DNA of 51,059 nt from Prosthecobacter debontii (GTDB taxonomy: Bacteria; Verrucomicrobiota; Verrucomicrobiia; Verrucomicrobiales; Akkermansiaceae). Below are positions 25,839-33,945 of this stretch, piece after piece. The notes under the pieces were generated by a model that worked only from the letters and a program-made list of their open reading frames with translations, did no database searches and was not told where the DNA came from. The DNA lies in contig CAMBQC010000002.1 in assembly GCA_945869855.1 (NCBI GenBank), positions 1 to 51,059 on the forward strand, written 5' to 3'. Each line of letters begins with the position of its first letter. Position 1 is the first letter of the stretch. The position numbers and the translations under genes were made by a program.

Positions 25839-27005
25839 TCAGGATGATCCGTGGTGGATCGCCACAGGGCCGATTCCAGTGCCCTGAACCCGCCTTAATT
25901 TCTCTACGGCGCGAATCGTTATCTCAGCAGCTTTCTCGACCTCATCGCGGGTGTTTAGTCGGGAAAAGGAGAAACGCAGGCTGGTTTTGGCGCGCACTTC
26001 GGAGATGCCCATTGCCAGTTGGACATGAGAAGGTTGCCGCTTGCCGGTCATACAGGCGGAACCCGCCGAGCATGCGACCCCCGCTTCATCGAGAAGGATC
26101 AGCAGACCCGCTGCGTCGCAGGATTCGAAGGATAAGTGGGAAGTGTTAGGAAGGCGGAACGCGATGTCTCCGTTCCTCATACAGCCGGATACGCCGCCCA
26201 TGACAAGGTTCTCGAAGGCGTCCCGCATTTCCCGGATGCGTTCCGCCTCGCCGGTTTCCAAAGCGATTTTCGCCCGTCTCGCGGCCTCACCCATCGCGAC
26301 GATGCCCGCCACGTTCTCCGTCCCACTGCGCCTGCCGTTTTCCTGTCCACCGCCGTGAATCATGGCGTGAAAATCGAGACCACTCCGAACATAGAGTGCG
26401 CCAACCCCTTTGGGACCATGGAACTTGTGGCCGGAAATCGACAGCAGATCCACGGCTTCCCGCCGAACGTCAACCGGGATTTTCCCCACCGCCTGCACCG
26501 CGTCGCTATGGATGGGCAGACCATGTTCACGTGCGATGGCGATTAGCTCCGCGAGGGGCTGGATCACACCTGTTTCATTGTTGGCGGACATCACGGAAAC
26601 ATACGCCGCAGTCGCACACGCGGACTCGAAGGCATCGAGATCGACTCGTCCGTCGGCGTGAACCGGAATTTTGGATACCTTTCGCTTACAGTTTTCCACG
26701 AAGCGAAGCACCGCGCTGTGCTCGATGGCGGAGACAATGGCGCTCCCTTCGCCCGCCAGTTCATCGAGCGATCGCAGCGCCGTGTTTACGCTCTCCGTTC
26801 CTGTTCCGGTGAAAACGATCTCGCCCACATCCGCACCGATCAACTCCGCGACGTGTCCGCGCGCCTCGTCCATGGCCTTGCGCGCAAGCTTGGCGGCGCG
26901 GTACACGCCGGACGGGTTCGCATGGTTTCCATGCAGCCATGGGAGCATCGCTTCCAAGACTTCAGGCAACATCGCCGATGTGGCATTGGCATCAAGGTAG
27001 ATCAC
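25839..27005 (-). CDS. Cysteine desulfurase (NifS/IscS family)
   Basis: A 388-residue PLP enzyme that removes sulfur from cysteine for Fe-S clusters or thiolated tRNA. It begins MIYLDANATSAMLPEVLEAM. The PLP lysine lies in SISGHKFHGPKG, the persulfide cysteine in GVACSAGSACMTGKRQPSHV, and HSDAVQAVGK binds the cofactor. The long Cys loop and the length match class I (IscS/NifS) enzymes. No scaffold gene (IscU/NifU) is adjacent. It is minus strand, 41 bp beyond the stop of the membrane metalloprotease gene. Confidence 0.93.
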   Translation of the reverse strand: MIYLDANATSAMLPEVLEAMLPWLHGNHANPSGVYRAAKLARKAMDEARGHVAELIGADVGEIVFTGTGTESVNTALRSLDELAGEGSAIVSAIEHSAVLRFVENCKRKVSKIPVHADGRVDLDAFESACATAAYVSVMSANNETGVIQPLAELIAIAREHGLPIHSDAVQAVGKIPVDVRREAVDLLSISGHKFHGPKGVGALYVRSGLDFHAMIHGGGQENGRRSGTENVAGIVAMGEAARRAKIALETGEAERIREMRDAFENLVMGGVSGCMRNGDIAFRLPNTSHLSFESCDAAGLLILLDEAGVACSAGSACMTGKRQPSHVQLAMGISEVRAKTSLRFSFSRLNTRDEVEKAAEITIRAVEKLRRVQGTGIGPVAIHHGSS

Positions 27006-27046
27006 AACCCCAGCTTCGGCCTACCACGCGGAAAAACAATGCCGAA

Positions 27047-27970
27047 TCATAGCCGGATTATCCCCGGGATACTTTCGGCATGACTTGCCAACCAGCGCAG
27101 CGCGGCATCGCCCCATGTCATGGCGGTGGACAACCACGATTGACCGAAATCGCGAAGACTCTCCAAAGGCACAGGCGAGGCCAGGCAGAGCAACACGATC
27201 AGCACCAACAGGTTTCCGAAATAAATCAGCGTCAGCGAAAGGAAGGTGCCGTTATCCTTTAGATCCGGCTGATCCCGCGGGATCATCCATAGGGTCCATG
27301 CGAGGTGGAACGACCATGTCGCCCCTATCACGCCGTAAAAAATCTGATTTCCCAGCGTGCCGATCTCATGAAACACGCCCACCGAGACATAAATCACCAC
27401 CGCGATCACGCTCCAGAACGGAACGAAATAGGGAGAAAGTGCGATTACCCAGTTGGTCTTGTCGGTTGTCACGTAGCCGCCGCTCGTCCCCCATTCCATC
27501 TCCAGGATCTTGCCTCCGTAGCATTTCACGAAGGCGGCATGCGTAAGTTCATGACCGAAAACATAACAGTAGAGGAACGCGGGCTGTGCGATCCCCGACC
27601 AGAACCAACCCAGCATCAAAAGCACGCCAATGGCAAAAAACCAGAACGGCTGCGATTGCCAGATTCCTTGCTCGACGGTTGCATGCGAAAATTGCGTGAG
27701 GAAAACCCATGTCGTGACCCAGCATAGAGGGAGCAGCAAACACCCTACGACCACCCTGACAAGTTGCGTGATAAATCCCGCGCCGCCCTCCTCCTCAAGA
27801 AAATCTTCGGAGGCCACAGAGGCCCAGATCGGTTTGCCGCGGCTATGAAGGCGGCGGTTCGTCTTCTCGTGGCAGCGCTTCTTCACCGAGGAAATGAAGC
27901 TGCTTCCGTCATGCGGCCTCTTCCTGTTTTCCGGGCTTTTCCCGTGGATCTTTTTCCTTTTCTGCTTCAT
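27047..27970 (-). CDS. Membrane protein with zinc metalloprotease motif
   Basis: A 307-residue protein with about five or six membrane segments. A long basic N-terminus (about 65 residues) precedes the first segment (RVVVGCLLLPLCWVTTWVFL). The motif FGHELTHAAFVKCYGG contains HExxH within a membrane-proximal helix, as in site-2-type (M50-like) proteases. A second segment pair contains NWVIALSPYFVPFWSVIAVV, where M50 proteins place a metal-ligand region, though the usual Asp is not evident. Function is inferred from the motif only. The start may be downstream of 27970. Confidence 0.7.
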   Translation of the reverse strand: MKQKRKKIHGKSPENRKRPHDGSSFISSVKKRCHEKTNRRLHSRGKPIWASVASEDFLEEEGGAGFITQLVRVVVGCLLLPLCWVTTWVFLTQFSHATVEQGIWQSQPFWFFAIGVLLMLGWFWSGIAQPAFLYCYVFGHELTHAAFVKCYGGKILEMEWGTSGGYVTTDKTNWVIALSPYFVPFWSVIAVVIYVSVGVFHEIGTLGNQIFYGVIGATWSFHLAWTLWMIPRDQPDLKDNGTFLSLTLIYFGNLLVLIVLLCLASPVPLESLRDFGQSWLSTAMTWGDAALRWLASHAESIPGIIRL

Positions 27971-27985
27971 GCGCTGAACGAAAAG

Positions 27986-28014
27986 AAAATATTACGGAAA
28001 AATTAACGAATCAA
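27986..28014 (-). promoter_or_regulatory. Candidate promoter for membrane metalloprotease gene
   Basis: Minus strand TTGATT, 17 bp, TATTTT. It lies between the rpsU terminator and the gene start at 27970, leaving a leader of about 10 nt. The match is moderate. Confidence 0.4.
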
Positions 28015-28037
28015 GCTCAGGGTTTTTCCGATCGCAC

Positions 28038-28066
28038 AAAAAAAGCGGAGCCTTTCGGCGTCCGCT
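28038..28066 (-). terminator. Intrinsic terminator of rpsU
   Basis: On the minus strand, AGCGGA-C-GCC, loop GAAA, GGC-TCCGCT, then a run of seven T. A strong rho-independent terminator 37 bp past the rpsU stop codon. Confidence 0.85.
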
Positions 28067-28102
28067 TCTTGTAGAGGGGGCAGTTAGCTCCGCCTTGGGG
28101 GA

Positions 28103-28336
28103 TCAATCGTTTGTGAGATCAACGGTCTCTGCAGGTGTGGCTCCCACGCTGAAGCGCCAGCGGATCTTGTTGCGCTTGGAAGCGGTGCGGAGCTTGCGCT
28201 TCGAGCGCTCGGTCGGCGTTTCGAAAGCGCGACGGCGGCGGATTTCCTCGAGGATACCCTCGCCGTCCAGTTTGGTTTTTAGGCGTTTGAGGGCGCGGTC
28301 AACCGGCTCCCCTTTTTTTACGTTCACTCCACGCAT
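28103..28336 (-). CDS. rpsU: 30S ribosomal protein S21 (bS21)
   Basis: A 77-residue basic protein of the small subunit that helps initiation. It begins RGVNVKKGEPVDRALKRLK and contains GILEEIRRRRAFETPTERSKRK, the S21 hallmark. The C-terminal tail is a little longer than in E. coli. It has its own promoter (28386-28414) and terminator. Confidence 0.95.
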   Translation of the reverse strand: MRGVNVKKGEPVDRALKRLKTKLDGEGILEEIRRRRAFETPTERSKRKLRTASKRNKIRWRFSVGATPAETVDLTND

Positions 28337-28385
28337 GCTGATGATTTTCGTTGGTTGTATTCTTGGAAGTTTGTTTGGGGCGCGG

Positions 28386-28414
28386 TGTATGGGCTAGTCG
28401 GTGTGATCCGTCAA
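28386..28414 (-). promoter_or_regulatory. Promoter of rpsU
   Basis: Minus strand TTGACG, 17 bp, CATACA, giving a leader of roughly 45 nt. The -35 is near consensus. It sits in the gap after tsf, allowing rpsU expression separately from rpsB-tsf. Confidence 0.5.
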
Positions 28415-28434
28415 GCTTGAAACCGCGCGGGGTG

Positions 28435-29301
28435 TCACTCTCCGAGTCCGAAGCGGACGAAGCGGGTAACGGTGAGGGTGTCGCCGAGTTCCTTGCCTTT
28501 GAGTTCGAGGAGCTGATTGATGGTGATGTCCGGGTCTTTCACGAAGCCCTGCTCCAGGAAGCAGGATTCTGCAAAAAACTTGGCGAGCTGACCCTTGAGG
28601 ATGTTCTCGATGATGTTCTCCGGCTTGCCCTGTTCGAGCAGTCGGACGCGGTAGATATCCTTTTCCGTCTCGACGATGTCGGAGGGGATGTCGTCGCGGG
28701 AAAGGCCTTTCGGCGCGGAGGCGGCGATGTGGAGGGTGAGATCCTTGACGAGTTCCTGAAAGCCGGGCTTCGCGGAGGTGGCGGCGTCGGTGGCATTGAC
28801 CTCGAGAAGCACGCCGACCTTGCCACCGAGGTGGATGTAGGAGGCGATGTAACCGCCGGGGGCGGCGTCGAAGCGGACATACTTGCGGAGCTGGAGGTTC
28901 TCGCCGAGCTCGACGACCTTTTCCTTCACGAAGTTTTCCATGGTGCTCTCACCGTGCGGGAGGGCGAGGGCGGCGGGCTGGTCGTGCGCGTCGGAACCCG
29001 CCAGTTTCCCGGCGATTTCGGCCACAAAAGCCTGGAAGTTCTCGTTGCGGGAAACGAAGTCAGTCTCGCAGTTCACCTCAAGCAGGAAGCCGGAGGTGGC
29101 GCCATCGTTGACGCGGGCGGTGATGATGCCCTCAGTGGCGGCGCGGTCGGCCTTGGTGCCGGCCTTCATGATGCCGCGCTCACGGAGGAGCTTGATGGAG
29201 GCTTCGAGGTCGCCGTTGGTTTCGGTGAGGACTTTCTTGCAGTCCATCATGCCGGCGTTGGTCTTGTCGCGGAGTTCCTTGACGATTGATGCTGTGATCA
29301 T
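28435..29301 (-). CDS. tsf: Translation elongation factor Ts
   Basis: A 288-residue nucleotide-exchange factor for EF-Tu. The N-terminal helical domain begins ITASIVKELRDKTNAGMMDC with the conserved KKVLTETNGDLEASI and LRERGI. The core contains VNCETDFVSRNENFQ. The length matches the family. It follows rpsB by 45 bp in the usual bacterial rpsB-tsf order. Confidence 0.97.
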   Translation of the reverse strand: MITASIVKELRDKTNAGMMDCKKVLTETNGDLEASIKLLRERGIMKAGTKADRAATEGIITARVNDGATSGFLLEVNCETDFVSRNENFQAFVAEIAGKLAGSDAHDQPAALALPHGESTMENFVKEKVVELGENLQLRKYVRFDAAPGGYIASYIHLGGKVGVLLEVNATDAATSAKPGFQELVKDLTLHIAASAPKGLSRDDIPSDIVETEKDIYRVRLLEQGKPENIIENILKGQLAKFFAESCFLEQGFVKDPDITINQLLELKGKELGDTLTVTRFVRFGLGE

Positions 29302-29346
29302 GCGGTATGGGTAAAAGTGATACGTTAGAAGTTAGAAGGCAGCGGC

Positions 29347-30030
29347 TCAGTTCCTTTTGGCGGCGACCATGGCATTGACCAGATTCTGGAGGATGATGCG
29401 GATCGAGCGGATGGCGTCGTCGTTGCCGGGGATGGGGAATTGCACCTTGGCCGGGTCGGCGTTGGTATCGACGATGGCGATGATCGGGATGTTGAGGCGG
29501 TGTGCCTCGGCGACGGCGATGGTCTCGCGGGCGGAATCGACGATGACGATGGCATCCGGCTTCTTGTCGAGGTTGCGGACGCCGCGAAGGTTGCGGAGAA
29601 GTTTTTCGCGCTCACGGCCGAGGGCGGCGAGTTCCTTCTTGGACATGGCCTTGAACTCGGGCTGTTTCTCGATGTTCTCAAGGTAGCGGAGGCGCTCCAC
29701 GGATTTGCGGACGGTGGTGGCGTTGGTGAGCATGCCGCCAAGCCAGCGGTGGTTCACGTAGTGTTGTCCGGTGGCCTCTGCGGCTTCACGGATGGCATCC
29801 TGTGCCTGGCGCTTGCAGCCGACGAAAAGGACACTCTTGTTCTTGCCAGCGAGATCCGCGAGGAAGTCGGCGGCCTTGTCGAGTTGCTGGACGGTTTTTT
29901 CGAGGTTGATGATGTAGATGCCGCCTTTGTCCTTCATGAGGAAGGGCTTCATGCGGGGATTCCACTTTTTCGTTTGGTGACCGTAGTGGACGCCTGCGTC
30001 CACCATTTCGGCGATGAGTTCGTTGACCAT
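29347..30030 (-). CDS. rpsB: 30S ribosomal protein S2 (uS2)
   Basis: A 227-residue small-subunit protein. Hallmarks are DAGVHYGHQTKKWNPRMKPF, KDKGGIYIINLEKTVQQL, YVNHRWLGGMLTN, and the C-terminal IAIVDTNADPAKVQFPIPGN with DAIRSI. The length is slightly short of the E. coli protein (241). It is the first gene of the rpsB-tsf operon, with a candidate promoter at 30142-30170. Confidence 0.97.
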   Translation of the reverse strand: MVNELIAEMVDAGVHYGHQTKKWNPRMKPFLMKDKGGIYIINLEKTVQQLDKAADFLADLAGKNKSVLFVGCKRQAQDAIREAAEATGQHYVNHRWLGGMLTNATTVRKSVERLRYLENIEKQPEFKAMSKKELAALGREREKLLRNLRGVRNLDKKPDAIVIVDSARETIAVAEAHRLNIPIIAIVDTNADPAKVQFPIPGNDDAIRSIRIILQNLVNAMVAAKRN

Positions 30031-30141
30031 AATGTTTGTTCTTTTTGTCCCTTCTTAAATCAGATCGGGCAATTTTGGAGACCTGCCGCTTTGCTTTTCC
30101 CTTGGGTCTCCGATTGTTCTGAGGCGGCTAAAGAGGCGCTG

Positions 30142-30170
30142 GACATAGGGTTTGCACCGGAGTGTGGCAA
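30142..30170 (-). promoter_or_regulatory. Candidate promoter of rpsB-tsf
   Basis: Minus strand TTGCCA, 17 bp, TATGTC. The leader of about 105 nt would leave room for an S2 autoregulatory structure; none was identified with confidence. Confidence 0.45.
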
Positions 30171-30210
30171 GCATTTTTCCGATATATAGAGTAAAAAAAT
30201 GATGCATGGC

Positions 30211-30474
30211 TCATTTCTTGCCAGTCACACTAAATTCTCTGTGAAATTCTTTGTCGCTGATGCCTTTGTAAGGATACGTTTCTTTGGTTTCCCCATCCCA
30301 AATGGCGCTGAAAAATGCGGAATCTCAGTCCACTCCCGGCATCAAGACATTAAAGCAGAGTTTCTTAGCTCCCTCCGCTTGCCGACTGTCGTGGGTTGGA
30401 AAGCGCGCTAATACCAACGAGTGCGCGTCCTTGATCAACAGCCTGAGCAGGCTGCTTGTTTCGATGTAAATCAT
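30211..30474 (-). pseudogene. Interrupted 88-codon frame, unidentified
   Basis: From an ATG at 30474 the minus strand reads IYIETSSLLRLLIKDAHSLV and later GAKKLCFNVLMPGVD. An in-frame TGA (30325-30327, codon 50) then interrupts, and the frame continues DSAFFSAIWDGETKETYPYK to HREFSVTGKK and a TGA at 30211. The second half in particular has protein-like composition. A single TGG-to-TGA change would explain the break. I do not recognise the family; chance is possible. Confidence 0.35.
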
Positions 30475-30635
30475 CGAATTTTGCGGTCTTTACGGTCTTC
30501 GAGAAGTGCGTTGAGGGTCGCCCTCTTTCGCTAGCAAACGCTCGGCTTCCGTTCAACGTTGGCGGACTTTCCTCACGATGATTGTTTTCATGGTTTGTGC
30601 GTAAGATGTTTCACGTTCATGCCAACGCCACCGGC

Positions 30636-31739
30636 TCATTCCTTGACCGGCAGGAATTCCGGCAAGGCGCCGGGGATTCCGGCGAGGCGGGGGGTCGCTT
30701 CCCAGCCGTCGCGAGTGAAGATGCGGCGGGCGATGCGATTCAGGGAATCTTTGGCGATGCGGACATCGGGGCGTTCGGTGCGGAGGCGGTCGCCTTCGGC
30801 TTTGGGTAGGAAAGACCAGGAGAAAATCATTCGGGAATCGACCATGCCGGGTTTTTCCTCGTAGGTGCGCGTCTCGCCGAAGCGCATATCGGCGATCCAG
30901 ACGCCCTCGGTGTGGGGGCGGGCGATCCACCATCCGCGCGAGAACCATTTCACGGTCTCAACCTCACGTTCCGTTTCCATGCCTGTGAGTGTCTCGGCAC
31001 GACGCGGGTAGATCGTCCAGCGGATGGGAGCGGAGGGATTTTCGAAAACGGAGCGGTATCCGACCCAGAGTTCGTCGCCGCGATCCACAACCGAGCGCCA
31101 TAGGAGTGTGTTGAAAGCGGAGGGCGCTTCCATGCGGCGTTCGTAGGTAATTTCGCGGCGGGCGAGGTCGCTGTCAAAAGCGGAAGAGATCAGGAACTTC
31201 AGTCCGAAGGTGACGGCTACGTAAGCGGTGCTGATCCCGATGCCCCATTTTAGCAAGCGGGCGCGTTTTTTCTGGAGCTGCTTCGTGCGGCAGAAGCACA
31301 GCCACAACAGTGAAACGAGCAGCGGCAAGGTGTAGAGCGGATCTATGATGAAGAGGTTGTTGAAGGCGACGCGGGTTTCGGAAAACGGCCAGAGGACGGA
31401 GGTGCCATAGACGGTGAAGCAGTCCAGCAATACATGGGTGGACCAAGCGAGGAATACGAACCAGCCCGCTCGCGTGGGGGAGATCTTTTCCTTTTTCCAG
31501 AGCTTCGCGAGGGGCTTGGCTATTACGAATGAGGCGATGACCATGATAAGCAGCGAGTGGCTTGCACCGCGGTGGAATTCGAGCTGCCGGGCGCTGTCGA
31601 GTAAAGGGGACAAGATGACGTCAAGGTCTGGTAGCGTGCCGAAAAGCAGGCCCCATGCGACCGCGCGGTTGCCGAGCTTTTTCCCGAGGAGTGCCTCGCC
31701 AACGGCGGCACCGAGTGTGGCTTGGGTAATGGAATCCAC
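30636..31739 (-). CDS. YdjM-like membrane-bound metal-dependent hydrolase
   Basis: A 367-residue protein of the YdjM/YfhO-like family (LexA-binding, inner-membrane-associated putative hydrolases). It begins MDSITQATLGAAVGEALLG, then has FGTLPDLDV, HRGASHSLLIMV and WSTHVLLDCFTVYGTSVLWP, which carry the conserved His/Asp residues. Four or five membrane segments occupy the first 180 residues; a soluble C-terminal domain of about 170 residues follows. The substrate is unknown for the family. It begins 18 bp after the stop of the next upstream gene (31758-32675), so the two are probably co-transcribed. Confidence 0.82.
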   Translation of the reverse strand: MDSITQATLGAAVGEALLGKKLGNRAVAWGLLFGTLPDLDVILSPLLDSARQLEFHRGASHSLLIMVIASFVIAKPLAKLWKKEKISPTRAGWFVFLAWSTHVLLDCFTVYGTSVLWPFSETRVAFNNLFIIDPLYTLPLLVSLLWLCFCRTKQLQKKRARLLKWGIGISTAYVAVTFGLKFLISSAFDSDLARREITYERRMEAPSAFNTLLWRSVVDRGDELWVGYRSVFENPSAPIRWTIYPRRAETLTGMETEREVETVKWFSRGWWIARPHTEGVWIADMRFGETRTYEEKPGMVDSRMIFSWSFLPKAEGDRLRTERPDVRIAKDSLNRIARRIFTRDGWEATPRLAGIPGALPEFLPVKE

Positions 31740-31757
31740 GTTGCGCGTTGGTTTCGT

Positions 31758-32675
31758 CTAAGGTTCTGGGCTCAGCGTCTTGCCGAACTCGTTCCAAAGG
31801 AGGCGGGTGATGTGGGACTCCAGCGCGGCCAGTGGATCGTTCAGTGACTCAGGGGCGGGGTTGTAGGAGGCGGATTTTGCAAGGTGGGCACGAACCAGGT
31901 TGAAGGCGGTTTTCAGGAGATCGTTACGCAGTGTTTCCTTGTTTTCCGTCGTGAAAGAAAGGACATCCGTGGAAATCGCGTCATCTCCGGGACCAGTGAT
32001 CCACAGCGCGACGGGTGTCGGTGCATCGGTTGTCTGGATGGTTCGGCCGATGTGGAGTTCATGGGAAAATTTCACGATACCTGAGGATGCTGTATTCAGG
32101 TCGCGGATGATTTCCGTGAGTATACCGGGCATGAAATCCGCGAACTTAACGCCCGTGCCGATATGGATGATAGCTTGTTTGGAGGTCTCGGGATCGGGGT
32201 TCCAATCAGCTAGGGTGGGCTTGAGGCGGCGGATCGCGTAGACGGCGGATTGGATTTGCTCGGGATCAGATTCCGCAAGATCGAGGACCCGTTCATAAGC
32301 GAGGAGCGCGCGCTGAAAGGCGGCAGCCTGTTCGAGCGCGGCAGCGAGAGCGATGAGTTTATCGGTTCCTTCCGGAGCTCGCTCCGCGTAGGCATCGAGC
32401 GTAGGCGGCGATTTGATGTCGCCGAGATCGGTGGGATCAACTGGGACGGTGGAATCTGGGACGTTAGAATCTTCGGCGGGCGGAGGGTCTTTCATGGGGA
32501 TCGCATTATTCTCCATGCGGGAAACCTGTAAGGAGGCGAGGGCTGCGGCACGGATTTGGCTGAGCTTTGCTTCGGTGGGCGGGGTAAGGAAGTCCATGTC
32601 GCGGGTGCCCAGCCACCATATCAGAACGATGGTAAGTAGGCAGATCGGGATCGCGGCGAGGAGCGGGATACGCAT
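31758..32675 (-). CDS. Unknown membrane-anchored protein
   Basis: A 305-residue protein with an N-terminal membrane anchor (LLAAIPICLLTIVLIWWLG), a Pro/Asp-rich linker (about residues 55-90), a helical segment resembling a TPR pair (LAAALEQAAAFQRALLAYER), and a C-terminal alpha/beta domain containing DFMPGILTEIIRDLNTASSG. I do not recognise the family. It follows rplS after a terminator and precedes the YdjM-like gene by 18 bp. Confidence 0.7.
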   Translation of the reverse strand: MRIPLLAAIPICLLTIVLIWWLGTRDMDFLTPPTEAKLSQIRAAALASLQVSRMENNAIPMKDPPPAEDSNVPDSTVPVDPTDLGDIKSPPTLDAYAERAPEGTDKLIALAAALEQAAAFQRALLAYERVLDLAESDPEQIQSAVYAIRRLKPTLADWNPDPETSKQAIIHIGTGVKFADFMPGILTEIIRDLNTASSGIVKFSHELHIGRTIQTTDAPTPVALWITGPGDDAISTDVLSFTTENKETLRNDLLKTAFNLVRAHLAKSASYNPAPESLNDPLAALESHITRLLWNEFGKTLSPEP

Positions 32676-32727
32676 GGTTGGTCGTGAGCGAATTTAGGGT
32701 GTTGCGGCGAACGGGCAAGGGACAAAG

Positions 32728-32762
32728 AAAAAACCCCGCCGGATACTTGCCGGTGGGGTTTT
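32728..32762 (-). terminator. Intrinsic terminator of rplS
   Basis: AAAACCCC-G-CCGG, loop ATACTTG, CCGG-T-GGGGTTTT, flanked by A and T runs so it could work on both strands. It lies 24 bp past the rplS stop. Confidence 0.85.
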
Positions 32763-32786
32763 AGGAAACGGTTGTGCGCCTAAGGA

Positions 32787-33131
32787 TCAGTTGGCGCTCT
32801 TGACAAGAAGGGCGCGCTTGCCGACCCGGTCGCGTAGGTAGTGAAGCTTGGCGCGGCGGACTTTGCCTTGGTTTGAGACCTCGATTTTAGCAATACGTGG
32901 GGTGTGGAGAGGGAAAACGCGCTCAACACCTTCGCCGTATGAGATTTTGCGGACGGTGAAAGCAGAGTTGATGCCGGAACCTCCTTTGGCAATCACGAGA
33001 CCTGCGAAGATCTGGACGCGCTCCTTACCGCCCTCGACCACCCGGCAATGCACCTTGACGGTGTCTCCGACGTTGAATGAGGCAACATCCTCCTTGAGTT
33101 GCTCCTGCTCGATTTTCTTGATAATGTCCAT
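32787..33131 (-). CDS. rplS: 50S ribosomal protein L19 (bL19)
   Basis: A 114-residue large-subunit protein at the 30S-50S interface. It begins [19 protein letters not shown] and contains [32 protein letters not shown], the conserved [17 protein letters not shown] and the C-terminal [16 protein letters not shown]. The length is normal. It stands without the usual rpsP-rimM-trmD neighbours, and has its own promoter and terminator. Confidence 0.97.
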   Translation of the reverse strand: MDIIKKIEQEQLKEDVASFNVGDTVKVHCRVVEGGKERVQIFAGLVIAKGGSGINSAFTVRKISYGEGVERVFPLHTPRIAKIEVSNQGKVRRAKLHYLRDRVGKRALLVKSAN

Positions 33132-33197
33132 GGTCGTGGTGGTGAAAATTGTGTGGATAAATGCCGCGAGAGCCTAATCGAGACGTGCGGGGCGAGA

Positions 33198-33226
33198 TGC
33201 CTAGCGGATACCCACGCCTTTTGCAA
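33198..33226 (-). promoter_or_regulatory. Candidate promoter of rplS
   Basis: Minus strand TTGCAA, 17 bp, TAGGCA, about 65 bp before the rplS start. Same -35 style and spacing as the rpsU and rpsB promoters. Confidence 0.45.
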
Positions 33227-33293
33227 GGGTGAAAATGTTAAATTAAACGATGAACAACCGAAAAGCTGAAATACTGAGATTTTCCGAGGGTGT

Positions 33294-33749
33294 TTACGTG
33301 GTCTTTTTCCCATACACGGCGGAGGGATCGAAGGTCAGGTCCGACTGGATGAAGGCGAGTGCGGCGGGAGTTCCGGGGATGACTTTGCGGTAGAAACAGG
33401 AGTTGCGGCCGGTGTGGCAGGCGCCAGCGCCAATCTGCTCGACCAACAGGATTAGCGCGTCTTGGTCGCAGTCGGTGCGGATCTCGACGATTTTCTGGGT
33501 GTGGCCAGAAGTTTGCCCCTTGTGCCAGATTTCCGAACGCGAACGCGACCAATAGACCGCCTCGCCGTATTCCAAGGACAGCCGCAGCGATTCGGCGTTC
33601 ATGTAGGCGAGCATCAGCGGCTCACTGGTGACGGAATCGATGGCCATCGCGGGGATCAGTCCGTCGGCGTCGAACTTCGGCGCGAACTCGCCGGACTCCT
33701 CGATCTGGGCTTTGTCTTTGCGGGCGGAAAAAGGGCTGGGTGAAGACAT
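33294..33749 (-). CDS. hisI: Phosphoribosyl-AMP cyclohydrolase
   Basis: A 151-residue enzyme of histidine synthesis that opens the adenine ring of phosphoribosyl-AMP. Hallmarks are [19 protein letters not shown], the metal-binding [15 protein letters not shown] and [14 protein letters not shown]. It is a stand-alone HisI without a HisE (phosphoribosyl-ATP pyrophosphatase) domain. Other his genes are not nearby. Confidence 0.95.
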   Translation of the reverse strand: MSSPSPFSARKDKAQIEESGEFAPKFDADGLIPAMAIDSVTSEPLMLAYMNAESLRLSLEYGEAVYWSRSRSEIWHKGQTSGHTQKIVEIRTDCDQDALILLVEQIGAGACHTGRNSCFYRKVIPGTPAALAFIQSDLTFDPSAVYGKKTT

Positions 33750-33920
33750 GGCAGGAAGAAAGTGGAAGCGTGTAGGCCATGCTGTCGAGGGCGGATTTTA
33801 GTGCGCCTAAGTAATGTGGACGATGCGCCCGAAGCCGTCAAGAGAGCCGAGGGTGGTAACAATACAATCCAGAATTCATACGCCGGTAATCCTCTCGCGC
33901 AGGCTGCTCTTTGTGCTTCG

Positions 33921-33935
33921 GAGCAGATACTGCTC
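33921..33935. terminator. Hairpin downstream of sulfatase gene
   Basis: GAGCAG-ATA-CTGCTC, a perfect 6-bp stem 11 bp beyond the sulfatase stop on the minus strand. An alternative pairing with CTGCTC at 33904-33909 exists. No T-run follows, so terminator function is uncertain. Confidence 0.35.
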
Positions 33936-33945
33936 TAACAGCTCC

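Larger units (their letters stand above)
30031..30635. other. 600-bp gap upstream of rpsB
   Basis: Holds the rpsB leader and promoter, then about 400 bp without an intact gene. A minus-strand frame at 30211-30474 reads like protein but is broken by one TGA (listed separately). Another minus frame at 30365-30556 overlaps it and has no recognisable features. Confidence 0.5.

Noticed and set aside
30365-30556. Minus-strand frame of 63 codons
   Set aside because: No recognised features and it overlaps another, more protein-like frame; kept only as part of the gap description.
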